Under the pieces are notes generated by a model. The model was not told where the DNA came from, searched no databases, and saw only the letters and a program-made list of their open reading frames with translations. Below are positions 1 through 8,376 of a stretch of 64,000 nt of DNA, one piece after another (the first letter of the stretch is position 1; every line of letters starts with the position of its first letter). The translations under genes and the position numbers were made by a program. Source of the DNA: Pseudoxanthomonas mexicana (GTDB lineage Bacteria; Pseudomonadota; Gammaproteobacteria; Xanthomonadales; Xanthomonadaceae); the NCBI RefSeq assembly GCF_010093385.1, contig NZ_PDWV01000004.1, positions 62,001-126,000 of the forward strand. Reading direction: 5' to 3'.

Positions 1-168
1 CTCGATGTTGACGTGGCGGGTATCGCGTTCGGCTTCCTGCACATCGATGTACAGGCGCAGCGTGGCGCCACCGGGTGCCGGCAGGTACTCGATGCCGAGC
101 AGCTCCACGCCCAGGGACTGGACGGTCGGTGCCAGCAGGTTGGCGATGTCGTTGGCCTTCTCGCTCAC
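1..168 (-). CDS. rimP: Ribosome maturation factor RimP, N-terminal part (cut by window edge)
   Basis: RimP binds the 30S subunit during its assembly. Only the first 56 codons are present; the gene runs off the left edge. The translated segment contains LLAPTVQSLGVELLGIEYLP followed by APGGATLRLYIDV, which is the characteristic start of the RimP N-terminal domain. I chose the GTG at 168 (VSEKANDIA...) because it gives the usual RimP N-terminus; no strong ribosome binding site is visible. It lies downstream of the initiator tRNA on the same strand. In relatives nusA and infB follow, which would be outside this window. Confidence 0.85.
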   Translation of the reverse strand, partial: MSEKANDIANLLAPTVQSLGVELLGIEYLPAPGGATLRLYIDVQEAERDTRHVNIE

Positions 169-210
169 GGATTCGATGCCGTTGTCGGGGATGGTGCGGT
201 ACGGGTCGCG

Positions 211-241
211 AAAACAGACAAGGGGCCCGATGGGCCCCTTG
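211..241 (-). terminator. Rho-independent terminator after the initiator tRNA
   Basis: Perfect 10-bp inverted repeat: arms CAAGGGGCCC at 219-228 and GGGCCCCTTG at 232-241, with a 3-nt loop. Read on the minus strand the stem is followed by TCTGTTTT. It sits between the tRNA and rimP, so it probably ends the tRNA transcript while rimP starts from its own promoter or by read-through. Confidence 0.75.
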
Positions 242-306
242 TCCGATACGCTGGATGTCGGTGCAACGACGGGAACATGCGTCGTTGCGTGCCCAGGTTC
301 TTCGTC

Positions 307-327
307 GGCCGCCTGGTGAAGGCGGCC
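307..327 (-). other. Stem-loop just downstream of the tRNA CCA end
   Basis: GGCCGCC at 307-313 pairs with GGCGGCC at 321-327 around a 7-nt loop. It starts 11 nt past the tRNA 3' end in the direction of transcription. It has no U-tract, so it is more likely a processing or pausing structure than a terminator. Function is inferred only from position. Confidence 0.4.
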
Positions 328-338
328 TCGGATAAACA

Positions 339-415
339 TGGTAGCGGGGGCAGGATTTGAACCTGCGACCTTCGGGTTATGAGCCCGACGAGCTGCCAGA
401 CTGCTCCACCCCGCA
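339..415 (-). tRNA. Initiator tRNA-fMet (anticodon CAU)
   Basis: A 77-nt cloverleaf with CCA encoded at 341-339. The anticodon stem and loop read TCGGG-CTCATAA-CCCGA, so the three consecutive G:C pairs typical of initiator tRNA are present. Acceptor positions 1 and 72 are T and T, a mismatch, and mismatched 1:72 is the second initiator hallmark (E. coli has C:A). The T arm reads GGTTCAAATCC. It sits between nuoN and rimP and has its own promoter at 427-455. Confidence 0.95.
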
Positions 416-426
416 GCAGAGGCGAG

Positions 427-455
427 ATTATGATGAATGCGCCGATTTATTGCAA
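427..455 (-). promoter_or_regulatory. Sigma-70 promoter for the initiator tRNA
   Basis: On the minus strand TTGCAA (450-455) and CATAAT (427-432) are separated by exactly 17 nt. The predicted start of transcription is about 5 nt before the tRNA 5' end at 415. This is a strong, well-spaced match, so the tRNA need not depend on read-through from the nuo operon. Confidence 0.7.
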
Positions 456-539
456 GCCTTGCGGACTATCGGCGTGGGGCATCGCATTCATCGCGCGTTG
501 CCGGCCCTGGGTGGACCGGCGGCTCCCCGGGTAACGTGA

Positions 540-2003
540 TCAGCCTGCGAACGCCAGCTTGCACCACGCCATGATCGGGTTCCAGGCGATGCCCAGCGCC
601 AGCAGCGCCAGTGCGTTGACGCCGAACACCAGCGGCACCACGCGATCCTTGCGCGCGGGCGGTATTTCGCCCACGGGTTCGTCGAAGTACATCACCTTGA
701 TCACGCGCAGGTAGTAGAACGCACCGATCACCGCGCCCAGCACGCCGACGATGGCCAGCCACAGGAAACCGCCGTTGACGGCCGCGCCCAGCACCACCAG
801 CTTGGCCCAGAAGCCGAGGAACGGCGGCACGCCGGCCAGCGAGGCCATCACGCACAGTACCAGACCGGCCTGCCACGGGTTGCGCGCGTTCAGGCCCTTG
901 AAGTCGTCGATCCGGTCGGCTTCGAAACCCTGGCGCGACAGCACGATGATCGCGCCGAACGCCGCCGCCGACAGGATGGCGTAGCTGATCGCGTAGAACA
1001 GCGCGGCGGAGTAGCCGACTTCGCCGCCGCCGGCGAAGCCGACCAGCAGGAAGCCGACATGCGACACCGTGGCATACGCCAGCATGCGCTTGAGGTTGGT
1101 CTGCGCGATCGCGATGACGTTGCCGATCACCAGCGATGCGGCGGCCAGGCCGGCCAGCAGCCACTGCCACTGCGCCGCGGCCGGGCCCACGCCGTCCTGC
1201 AGCAGGCGGAACGCCATGCCGAAGGCGGCCAGCTTCGGCGCCGCGCTGATGAACAGCGTCACCGGTGTCGGTGCGCCCTGGTAGACGTCCGGCAGCCACA
1301 TGTGGAACGGCGCCGCGCCCAGCTTGAACGCCACGCCCGCCACCATGAACACCACGCCGGTGAGCAGCAGCAGGCGCTGGTCGCCGCCACCGCCGAGCGC
1401 GGTGCCCGTGGCGTCGAAGATCGCCGGCAGATGCAGCGAACCGGTTGCGCCGTACACCAGCGACATGCCATACAGCAGCAGACCCGAAGCCAGCGAGCCC
1501 AGCACGATGTACTTCATCGCCGCCTCGGTGGCCAGCCCGTCGTCGCGGTTCAGCGCGACCAGGGCATACGAGCACAGCGCCAACAGTTCAAGGCCCAGGT
1601 AGACCATGACCAGGCTGCCGGCGGACACCATCATCATCATGCCGGCGGTGGCGAACATCACCAGCACCGGCGCCTCGCCCGGATACAGGTTGCGCTCGCG
1701 CAGGTACGGCCAGCCATACACCAGCGACAGCGCACTGACCGCGACGATCACCACCTTGCTGACATCGGCCAGCGTGTCGCGCACGAACATGCCGCTGAAC
1801 ACGCTGCCCTGCCCGCCCACGCCCGTGGCCAGCATCCAGACCACGACGACCATGACGACCAGCGCCAGAGCATGGGTGATGAAGCGGCGGGCGTTGTCCA
1901 GGAACAGGTCGAGCATCAGCAGGGCGAACGCCCCCGCGATCAGGGTCAGCTCGGGCAGCAGCGGCTGCAGGTCGGCGGCGGAGATGGGCATCGGCGTCGT
2001 CAT
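540..2003 (-). CDS. nuoN: NADH-quinone oxidoreductase subunit N
   Basis: A 487-residue, highly hydrophobic antiporter-like membrane subunit of respiratory complex I, involved in proton pumping. About fourteen membrane segments can be seen as hydrophobic runs. Family landmarks include LGLELLALCSYALVAL near residue 140, KYIVLGSLASGLLLYG near 165, and FKLGAAPFHMWLPDVYQGAP near 230, which carries the conserved lysine and the HxWLPD element of Mrp-like antiporters. It is the last gene of the operon, 9 nt after nuoM. Length is normal for the family (about 485). No clear terminator is visible between its stop and the tRNA promoter. Confidence 0.97.
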   Translation of the reverse strand: MTTPMPISAADLQPLLPELTLIAGAFALLMLDLFLDNARRFITHALALVVMVVVVWMLATGVGGQGSVFSGMFVRDTLADVSKVVIVAVSALSLVYGWPYLRERNLYPGEAPVLVMFATAGMMMMVSAGSLVMVYLGLELLALCSYALVALNRDDGLATEAAMKYIVLGSLASGLLLYGMSLVYGATGSLHLPAIFDATGTALGGGGDQRLLLLTGVVFMVAGVAFKLGAAPFHMWLPDVYQGAPTPVTLFISAAPKLAAFGMAFRLLQDGVGPAAAQWQWLLAGLAAASLVIGNVIAIAQTNLKRMLAYATVSHVGFLLVGFAGGGEVGYSAALFYAISYAILSAAAFGAIIVLSRQGFEADRIDDFKGLNARNPWQAGLVLCVMASLAGVPPFLGFWAKLVVLGAAVNGGFLWLAIVGVLGAVIGAFYYLRVIKVMYFDEPVGEIPPARKDRVVPLVFGVNALALLALGIAWNPIMAWCKLAFAG

Positions 2004-2012
2004 GGTTCTTCC

Positions 2013-3523
2013 TTACAGCTTGCTGTTGGCGAGCTGCATCGCCAGTTGCGCGATCGACGGCTCCATCAGGTCCGTCAGCGGCTTGGGATACACGCCCAGC
2101 GCCAGCACGCAGGCGGCGAAACCGCCCAGCACCAGCGCCTCGCGCAGGGACACGTCCTTCAGTTCGGCCACGTGCGCGTTGGCGACGTCGCCCAGGATGA
2201 CCCGCTTCACCAGCCACAGCGTGTAGGCCGCACCGATCACCAGCGTGGTGGCGGCGAAGAAGGCGATCAGCGGATGCTGCTGGAAGCTGGCCAGGATCAC
2301 CATGAACTCGCCGACGAACCCGCTGGTGCCCGGCAGGCCGGAATTGGCCATGCCGAACAGGATGAAGAACGCGCCGAACCAGGGCATCGTGTTGATGACG
2401 CCACCGTAGTCCTTGATCATGCGGGTGTGCATGCGGTCGTAGAGCACGCCGACGCAGGTGAACATGGCGCCGGAGATGAAACCGTGGCTGATCATCTGCA
2501 CCATCGCGCCCTGCAGGCCCAGACGCGCGCCGTCCAGGTTGCCGTAGTCGCGCACCAGGCTGAAAGCGATGAAGATGCCCAGCGTCACGAAGCCCATATG
2601 CGAGACCGACGAATAGGCGATCAGCTTCTTCATGTCGTCCTGCACCAGCGCCACCAGGCCCACGTACTCCACCGCGATCAGCGACAGCACGATGACGAAC
2701 ATGGCCCACTCATGGCCGGCATCCGGCACGATCGGCAGGCTGAAGCGCAGCAGGCCGTAGCCGCCGATCTTCAGGGCGATCGCCGCCAGGATCCCCGACC
2801 CCGCGGTCGGGGCCTCCACGTGCGCATCCGGCAGCCAGGTGTGCACCGGGAACATCGGGATCTTCACCGCGAACGCGATCAGGAAGGCGAAGAACAGCCA
2901 CGTCTGTTCCTTCGCGGTCAGCGGCATCGCGTACAGGTCGGCCAGCTGGAAGCTGCCGCCCTTGATGTACAGGTACACCAGGCCGACCAGCATCAGCACG
3001 AGCCCAGGAACGTGTACAGGAAGAACTTCAGCGACGCATAGATGCGGCGTGGACCGCCCCAGACGCCGATGATCAGGAACATCGGGATCAGCATCGCCTC
3101 GAAGAACACGTAGAACAGCACCGCGTCGCTGGCCGCGAAGATGCCGTTGGTCAGGCCTTCCAGGATCAGGAACGCGGCCACGTACTGGGCCACGCGCTTG
3201 TTCACCGACCCCCACGCGCCAGCCAGCGTCAGCACCGTGATCAGCGTGTTGAGCAGCAGCAGGGCGACGGCGATACCGTCGGCCCCCAGGTTGTAGTGGA
3301 TGTCGAAGCTCGGGATCCAGGCGTGGCTCTCGATGAACTGCAGGCCCGGATTCGCATAGTCGAAACCGCTCAGCAGCCCCAGGCTGAAGACGAAGGTCAG
3401 CACCGCCACGGCGAAGCCCAGCCAGCGGGCCGCGCCGGCGCGGGCATTGCCCAGCGCGAGCACCAGCGCGCCACCCAGGATGGGCAGCCAGATCAGAACA
3501 CTAAGCAGGGGCCAGTTCGACAC
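2013..3523 (-). pseudogene. nuoM: NADH-quinone oxidoreductase subunit M, interrupted by a one-base frameshift
   Basis: NuoM is the second antiporter-like proton-pumping subunit of complex I. The reading frame is split. An N-terminal piece (2993-3523, GTG start, 176 residues, beginning MSNWPLLSVLIW) ends FFLYTFLGSC-stop. The rest continues in another frame from about 3000 down to 2013 (LMLVGLVYLYIKGG...). The expected junction is GS-VLMLVG, needing GGC TCG GTG CTG; the sequence reads ggctcgtgctg, so one G is missing near 2999/3000. Adding one base gives 503 residues, the normal length. Landmarks such as HTWLPDAHVEAPTAGS are intact. Either a sequencing error or a very recent mutation; the rest of the gene shows no decay. 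Confidence 0.9.
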
Positions 3524-3584
3524 GTTGTGGTATCCGTTGAGTTCTTCGCCAGGACGTCCCGCGGGGTGCGGTCACGTCAGGTCG

Positions 3585-5819
3585 TTACTGCCAAAACGTG
3601 ATGACCGCGCCCAGCAGCAGGATCAGGCCGACGATCATCGCGAACGCGTAGTGGTACAGGTAGCCGGACTGGGTCTTGCGCAGCAGCTGCGCGCCCAGGT
3701 CGACCAGCTTCGCCGTGCCGTTGACCGCGGCGCCGTCGATCACGTGGCTGTCGATCGCGCGCGACACCTTGCCCAGCTTGACGCCGCCGCCCGCGAAGCC
3801 GTTGATCCACAGGTGGTCAGCCCAGTACTTCTTGTCCAGGATATTGGTCAGGAAAGCGCCCACCGAGCTGTTGCGGATCTTGCCCGGCAGTTCGGGCTTG
3901 AACAGGTACAGGAAGGTGGCCAACAAGAAGCCGCCCAGCGCCAGCCAGAACGGCGGCATCTGCATGCCGTGGATCGCGTAGCCGACGGGACCGTGCCAGA
4001 ACTCTTCCTTCAACGACATCACGGTGTCGCGCGCCGAGATGGCCGTGGTCGGATCCAGGCGCAGGAAGTCGATCGCGCCGAGGAAGAATGGCGTGGCCTC
4101 GTGGTGCCCGGTCCAGTCCGTGCCGAACAGCATCGGGCCGATGGTGAAGAAGCCGATGAAGATGGAGGGAATCGCCAGCAGCACCAGCGGCACCGTCACC
4201 ACCCACGGGGACTCGTGCGGCTCGTGCGCACCGTGGTGCCCATGACCGTGGTCATCGTGCGCATGGTCGTCGTGCGCGTCGTGCCCGTGGGTATGGTCGT
4301 CATGCGCATCGCGGAAGCGCTCCTTGCCATGGAACGTCAGGTACAGAAGGCGGAAGCTGTAGAAGCTGGTGACGAACACGCCCAGCAGCACCGCCCAGTA
4401 ACCGTAACTGGCGATCCATTCGCTCGGGCCCTGGTAACCCTGCGCGGCCATCACGCCCATCTCGGCCACCTTCTCGCCCACCTCGTGCGCCACGTGCTGG
4501 TGATGCTTGGCCGCCTCGATGATGGTGTCCTTCGAGTAGAAGCCGGAGAAGAACGGCGTGCCGACCAAGGCCAGCGTGCCGATCAGGCTGGTGATCCAGG
4601 TGATGGGCATGTACTTGCGCAGGCCACCCATCTTCCGCATGTCCTGCTCGTGGTGCATGCCGATGATGACCGAGCCGGCTGCGAGGAACAGCAGCGCCTT
4701 AAAGAAGGCGTGCGTCATCAGGTGGAACACGGCCGCCGAGTAGGCCGACACGCCCAGCGCCACCGTCATGTAGCCCAGCTGCGACAGCGTGGAGTACGCC
4801 ACCACGCGCTTGATGTCGTTCTGCACGATGCCGATCAGGCCAGTGAACAGCGCGGTGGTGGCGCCGATGAACAGCACGAAGTCCAGGGCCGTCTGCGACA
4901 GCTCGAACAACGGCGACATGCGCGCCACCATGAAGATGCCGGCCGTCACCATCGTCGCGGCGTGGATCAGCGCGGAGATCGGGGTGGGGCCTTCCATCGA
5001 ATCCGGCAGCCACACGTGCAACGGCACCTGGGCCGACTTGCCCATCGCGCCGATGAAAAGGCAGATGCAGGTCAGCGTGGCCATCGACCAGATCACCGGC
5101 TGGTCCAGCACCTGCCAGGTCTGGCCGAACATCGTCACGGCCCCGCTCCACACCGGCACGGCCTTGCCCGCCAGCAGCGTGGCATTGGCGAACACGGTGG
5201 CGTAGTCCAGGGTGCCGAACATCAGCAGCACGCAGCCGATGCCCAGCAGGAAGCCGAAGTCGCCCACGCGATTGACCAGGAAGGCCTTCATGTTGGCGAA
5301 GATCGCCGTGGGCCGCTTGAACCAGAAGCCGATCAGCAGGTACGACACCAGGCCGACCGCTTCCCAGCCGAAGAACAGCTGCAGGAAGTTGTTGCTCATC
5401 ACCAGCATCAGCATGCTGAAGGTGAACAGCGAGATGTAGCTGAAGAAGCGCTGGTAGCCCGGGTCTTCCGCCATGTAGCCGATCGTGTACAGGTGGACGA
5501 GCATCGACACGAAGGTCACCACGACCATCATCATCGCCGTCAGCTTGTCGATCATGAAGCCGACGTGGCCGGTGTAGTTGCCGACCTCGAAGAACGTGTA
5601 CAGGTTCTCGTTGAACGGCGACGCGCCCTGCACCACCAGCTGGTACAGCACCCAGCAGGACAGCGCGCAGCTGACCGCCACGCCCAGGATGGTGGCCGTG
5701 TGTGCGCCCGCACGGCCGACCAGGCGGCCGAACAGGCCGGCGATGATCGAGCCCAGCAGCGGCGCCAGCACGATGGCCAGCAGCACGTTCTTGGAGAGGG
5801 GGACTTCCATACCGGTCAT
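3585..5819 (-). CDS. nuoL: NADH-quinone oxidoreductase subunit L, with His/Asp-rich loop
   Basis: A 744-residue membrane subunit, the largest antiporter-like component of complex I, at the distal end of the membrane arm, carrying the long lateral helix. Landmarks include FGWEAVGLVSYLLIGFW and HVWLPDSMEGPTPISALIHA in the pump core. Residues about 503-536 form an unusual loop with 13 histidines and many aspartates (DAHDDHTHGHDAHDDHAHD onward), just before the last helices. The start at 5819 was preferred over the ATG three codons downstream because an AAAGG lies about 12 nt upstream; either is possible. It starts 7 nt after the nuoK stop. Confidence 0.97.
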   Translation of the reverse strand: MTGMEVPLSKNVLLAIVLAPLLGSIIAGLFGRLVGRAGAHTATILGVAVSCALSCWVLYQLVVQGASPFNENLYTFFEVGNYTGHVGFMIDKLTAMMMVVVTFVSMLVHLYTIGYMAEDPGYQRFFSYISLFTFSMLMLVMSNNFLQLFFGWEAVGLVSYLLIGFWFKRPTAIFANMKAFLVNRVGDFGFLLGIGCVLLMFGTLDYATVFANATLLAGKAVPVWSGAVTMFGQTWQVLDQPVIWSMATLTCICLFIGAMGKSAQVPLHVWLPDSMEGPTPISALIHAATMVTAGIFMVARMSPLFELSQTALDFVLFIGATTALFTGLIGIVQNDIKRVVAYSTLSQLGYMTVALGVSAYSAAVFHLMTHAFFKALLFLAAGSVIIGMHHEQDMRKMGGLRKYMPITWITSLIGTLALVGTPFFSGFYSKDTIIEAAKHHQHVAHEVGEKVAEMGVMAAQGYQGPSEWIASYGYWAVLLGVFVTSFYSFRLLYLTFHGKERFRDAHDDHTHGHDAHDDHAHDDHGHGHHGAHEPHESPWVVTVPLVLLAIPSIFIGFFTIGPMLFGTDWTGHHEATPFFLGAIDFLRLDPTTAISARDTVMSLKEEFWHGPVGYAIHGMQMPPFWLALGGFLLATFLYLFKPELPGKIRNSSVGAFLTNILDKKYWADHLWINGFAGGGVKLGKVSRAIDSHVIDGAAVNGTAKLVDLGAQLLRKTQSGYLYHYAFAMIVGLILLLGAVITFWQ

Positions 5820-5826
5820 CGGTGCA

Positions 5827-6132
5827 TCAGCCTTTGAGCGTATCGACTTCGGCCACGTTGATCGTGCGCCGCGTGCGGAACAGGGTGACCAGGATCGCCA
5901 GGCCGATGGCGGCCTCGGCCGCGGCCACGGTGAGGATGAAGAACACGAAGATCTGACCGGCGGCGTCGCCCAGTTCGCGCGAGAAGGCGACGAAGTTGAT
6001 GTTGACCGACAGCAGCATCAGCTCGATCGACATCAGCAGGACGATGACGTTCTTCCGGTTCAGGAAGATGCCGGCCAGGCTGATGCAGAACAGCACCGCG
6101 CCGAGCGCCAGCAGATGGCCTACGGAAATCAT
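5827..6132 (-). CDS. nuoK: NADH-quinone oxidoreductase subunit K
   Basis: A 101-residue membrane subunit homologous to MrpC/ND4L. Three hydrophobic helices are visible, with the conserved glutamates in helix 2 ([18 protein letters not shown]) and helix 3 ([14 protein letters not shown]) that sit on the hydrophilic axis used for proton transfer. Length matches the family. Its ATG overlaps the nuoJ stop by 4 nt (ATGA), and nuoL follows 7 nt later, as expected for translationally coupled complex I genes. Confidence 0.97.
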   Translation of the reverse strand: MISVGHLLALGAVLFCISLAGIFLNRKNVIVLLMSIELMLLSVNINFVAFSRELGDAAGQIFVFFILTVAAAEAAIGLAILVTLFRTRRTINVAEVDTLKG

Positions 6133-6782
6133 GCCTTGCCCTCCCCTTCCGCCGGCGCACTGGCCGGCACGTCACGCACCGGCTTCTCGGCCGGCATGGA
6201 CACCATGCGGATGCGGTCGCTCGCCTTCACGCGCGACTGCTCGGCCGGGTCCTGCGCCTTGGTGCCGGTGCGCTTGCGCAGCGTCAGCATCACCGCGGCC
6301 ACGACGGCCACGGTCAGGATGACGGCGGCGAACTCGAACGGCAGCAGGAACTCGGTGAACAGCGTGCGCGCCAGCCAGGCGGTATTGGATACCTCCGCGG
6401 CGGCCGATGCGGCATTGTCCGGGAACGGCGTGGCCGTGCGCGCCTTGATGCCGATCAGCACCAGCATCTGGCCCAGCATCACCACGGCGACCAGCAGGCC
6501 GATCGGGAGGAACTTCACCCAGCCCTCGCGGATCTTCACGATGTCGATGTCCAGCATCATCACCACGAACAGGAACAGCACCATCACCGCGCCCACATAG
6601 ACGAGGATCAGGGCCACGCCCAGGAACTCCGCGCCCACCAGCAGCCAGGTGCAGGCCACCGAGAAGAACGTCAGGATGAGGCACAGCACGGCATGCACCG
6701 GGTTGCGCACGCTGATCACCGCGCCGGCGGCGACGACCGCGACGGTGGCGAAGGCGTAGAAACTGATCAGGACCCAATCCAT
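6129..6782 (-). CDS. nuoJ: NADH-quinone oxidoreductase subunit J
   Basis: A 217-residue subunit (ND6 type) with five predicted membrane helices and a hydrophilic tail. The start [16 protein letters not shown] at 6782 is chosen because it begins the first helix directly and follows the nuoI stop by 10 nt. The frame stays open further upstream, but that part overlaps nuoI. The conserved helix-3 region containing [20 protein letters not shown] is present near residues 55-75. The C-terminal 40 residues are charged and poorly conserved. Coupled to nuoK by a 4-nt overlap. Confidence 0.96.
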   Translation of the reverse strand: MDWVLISFYAFATVAVVAAGAVISVRNPVHAVLCLILTFFSVACTWLLVGAEFLGVALILVYVGAVMVLFLFVVMMLDIDIVKIREGWVKFLPIGLLVAVVMLGQMLVLIGIKARTATPFPDNAASAAAEVSNTAWLARTLFTEFLLPFEFAAVILTVAVVAAVMLTLRKRTGTKAQDPAEQSRVKASDRIRMVSMPAEKPVRDVPASAPAEGEGKA

Positions 6783-6792
6783 GCTTCGGACC

Positions 6793-7281
6793 TCAACGGA
6801 AGGCGGCGTCGGCGGCGCGGCGCTCGGCGATCTCGGCTTCCAGCCGGTCGCCGATCGCCAGCAGCTGCGGCTTGGTGACGATGTTCTGCCCGCGCTTGTC
6901 GAAGTGGTACTCCAGCACGTGCGTTTCCACGATCGAGTCCACCGGGCAGCTTTCCTCGCAGAAGCCGCAGTAGATGCACTTGAACAGGTCGATGTCGTAG
7001 CGCGTGGTACGGCGGGTGCCGTCCTCGCGCGGAGCCGAGTCGATGGTGATCGCCAGCGCGGGGCACACGGCCTCACACAGCTTGCACGCGATGCAGCGCT
7101 CCTCGCCGTTCGGATACCGGCGCAGCGCGTGCAGGCCGCGGAAGCGAGGCGACTGCGGGAACTTCTCCATCGGGTACATCAGCGTGTACTTCGGCTTGAA
7201 GGTGTACTTCAGCGTCAGCCACAGGCCCTGGAGCAGCTCCAGCAGCATCAGGCTCTTGAAGTAGTGCACAACCTTGCTCAT
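6793..7281 (-). CDS. nuoI: NADH-quinone oxidoreductase subunit I
   Basis: A 162-residue peripheral subunit carrying two [4Fe-4S] clusters (N6a and N6b) that pass electrons toward NuoB. Both ferredoxin motifs are intact: cysteines 63, 66, 69 and 73 in [12 protein letters not shown], and 102, 105, 108 and 112 in [12 protein letters not shown]. The N-terminal amphipathic stretch ([20 protein letters not shown]) is the part that anchors the protein to the membrane arm in structural studies of the family. It begins 3 nt after the nuoH stop. Confidence 0.97.
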   Translation of the reverse strand: MSKVVHYFKSLMLLELLQGLWLTLKYTFKPKYTLMYPMEKFPQSPRFRGLHALRRYPNGEERCIACKLCEAVCPALAITIDSAPREDGTRRTTRYDIDLFKCIYCGFCEESCPVDSIVETHVLEYHFDKRGQNIVTKPQLLAIGDRLEAEIAERRAADAAFR

Positions 7282-7284
7282 GTC

Positions 7285-8376
7285 TTACACACCCTTCTCG
7301 AACACGCCGAAGAACACCAGCAACGCCGTCACCGCGATCCAGAAGATCGTGAGCGGGATGAACACCTTCCAGCCCAGGCGCATGATCTGGTCGTAGCGGT
7401 AACGCGGGAAGCTGGCGCGGAACCAGATGTACGCACTGGCGAAGAACAGCACCTTCAGCAGCAGCCACGGCCAGCCGCCGGTCCAGATCCAGTCGATCCA
7501 CGGCGACACGTCGGCGGTGATCCAGCCCTGCAGCGGGCTGAGCCAGCCACCCAGGAAGAACAGCGACACCAGGAAGCTGACCAGGATCATGTTGGCGTAT
7601 TCGGCCAGGAAGAACAGCGCGAACGCCGCACCCGAATACTCGACCATGTGGCCGGCGACGATCTCAGACTCGCCTTCCACCACGTCGAACGGCGAGCGGT
7701 TGGTCTCGGCGACGCCGGACACCCAGTACACGATGAACAGCGGGAACAGCGGCAGCCAGAACCACTCGAAGAAGCCGGCGTTGCCGGACTGCGCCATGAC
7801 GATGTCGGTCAGGTTCAGGCTGCCGGCGGCGATCAGCACGCCCACCAGCGCGAAGCCCATCGCGATCTCGTAGCTGACGACCTGCGCGGCCGAGCGCATG
7901 GCGCCGAGGAAGGCGTACTTCGAGTTCGACGCCCAGCCCGCGATGATGATGCCGTACACGCCCAGCGAGGTCATCGCCAGCAGGTACAACAGGCCGGCGT
8001 TGGCGTTGGACAGCACCAGCTGGTAGTCGAACGGCACCACCGCCCACGCGGCGAACGCCGGGGCCAGCACGATCAGCGGCGCGATCACGTACATCGCCTT
8101 CTGCGCACTGCTGGGCTGGATGATTTCCTTGAACAGCAGTTTGAAGACGTCGGCGAAGGCCTGGAAGATGCCCATGCCCACGTACATCGGACCGTGGCGC
8201 ACGTGCATCCAGCCGATCAGCTTACGTTCCCAGACCACGTAGAACGCGACCGAGATGATCACCGGCATGGCGATCGCCAGGATCTTCAGCACGATCCACA
8301 GCACCATGCCGATGTCGCCCAGCCCGAAGAACCACTCGCGCAAGGGACCGACAGCGTTGATCAGGAGTTCGTTCAT
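7285..8376 (-). CDS. nuoH: NADH-quinone oxidoreductase subunit H
   Basis: A 363-residue membrane subunit that forms most of the quinone-binding site together with NuoB and NuoD. About eight hydrophobic helices are visible. Family signatures include [18 protein letters not shown] near residue 50 and [20 protein letters not shown] near residue 230, the glutamate-rich loop that couples quinone chemistry to the pumps. Length is slightly above the E. coli protein (325) because of an extended loop. Its ATG overlaps the nuoG stop by 4 nt. Confidence 0.97.
   Translation of the reverse strand: MNELLINAVGPLREWFFGLGDIGMVLWIVLKILAIAMPVIISVAFYVVWERKLIGWMHVRHGPMYVGMGIFQAFADVFKLLFKEIIQPSSAQKAMYVIAPLIVLAPAFAAWAVVPFDYQLVLSNANAGLLYLLAMTSLGVYGIIIAGWASNSKYAFLGAMRSAAQVVSYEIAMGFALVGVLIAAGSLNLTDIVMAQSGNAGFFEWFWLPLFPLFIVYWVSGVAETNRSPFDVVEGESEIVAGHMVEYSGAAFALFFLAEYANMILVSFLVSLFFLGGWLSPLQGWITADVSPWIDWIWTGGWPWLLLKVLFFASAYIWFRASFPRYRYDQIMRLGWKVFIPLTIFWIAVTALLVFFGVFEKGV

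Noticed and set aside
2990-3010. Programmed ribosomal frameshift in nuoM
   Set aside because: No slippery heptamer or downstream pseudoknot is evident at the junction and nuoM is not known to use recoding; a missing base explains it more simply.
1059-5837. Very long plus-strand open frames opposite nuoN, nuoM and nuoL (660 and 796 codons), rich in His, Arg and Gln
   Set aside because: They are antisense frames kept open by GC-rich codon use in the real genes, have no family resemblance and no promoter or ribosome binding site.
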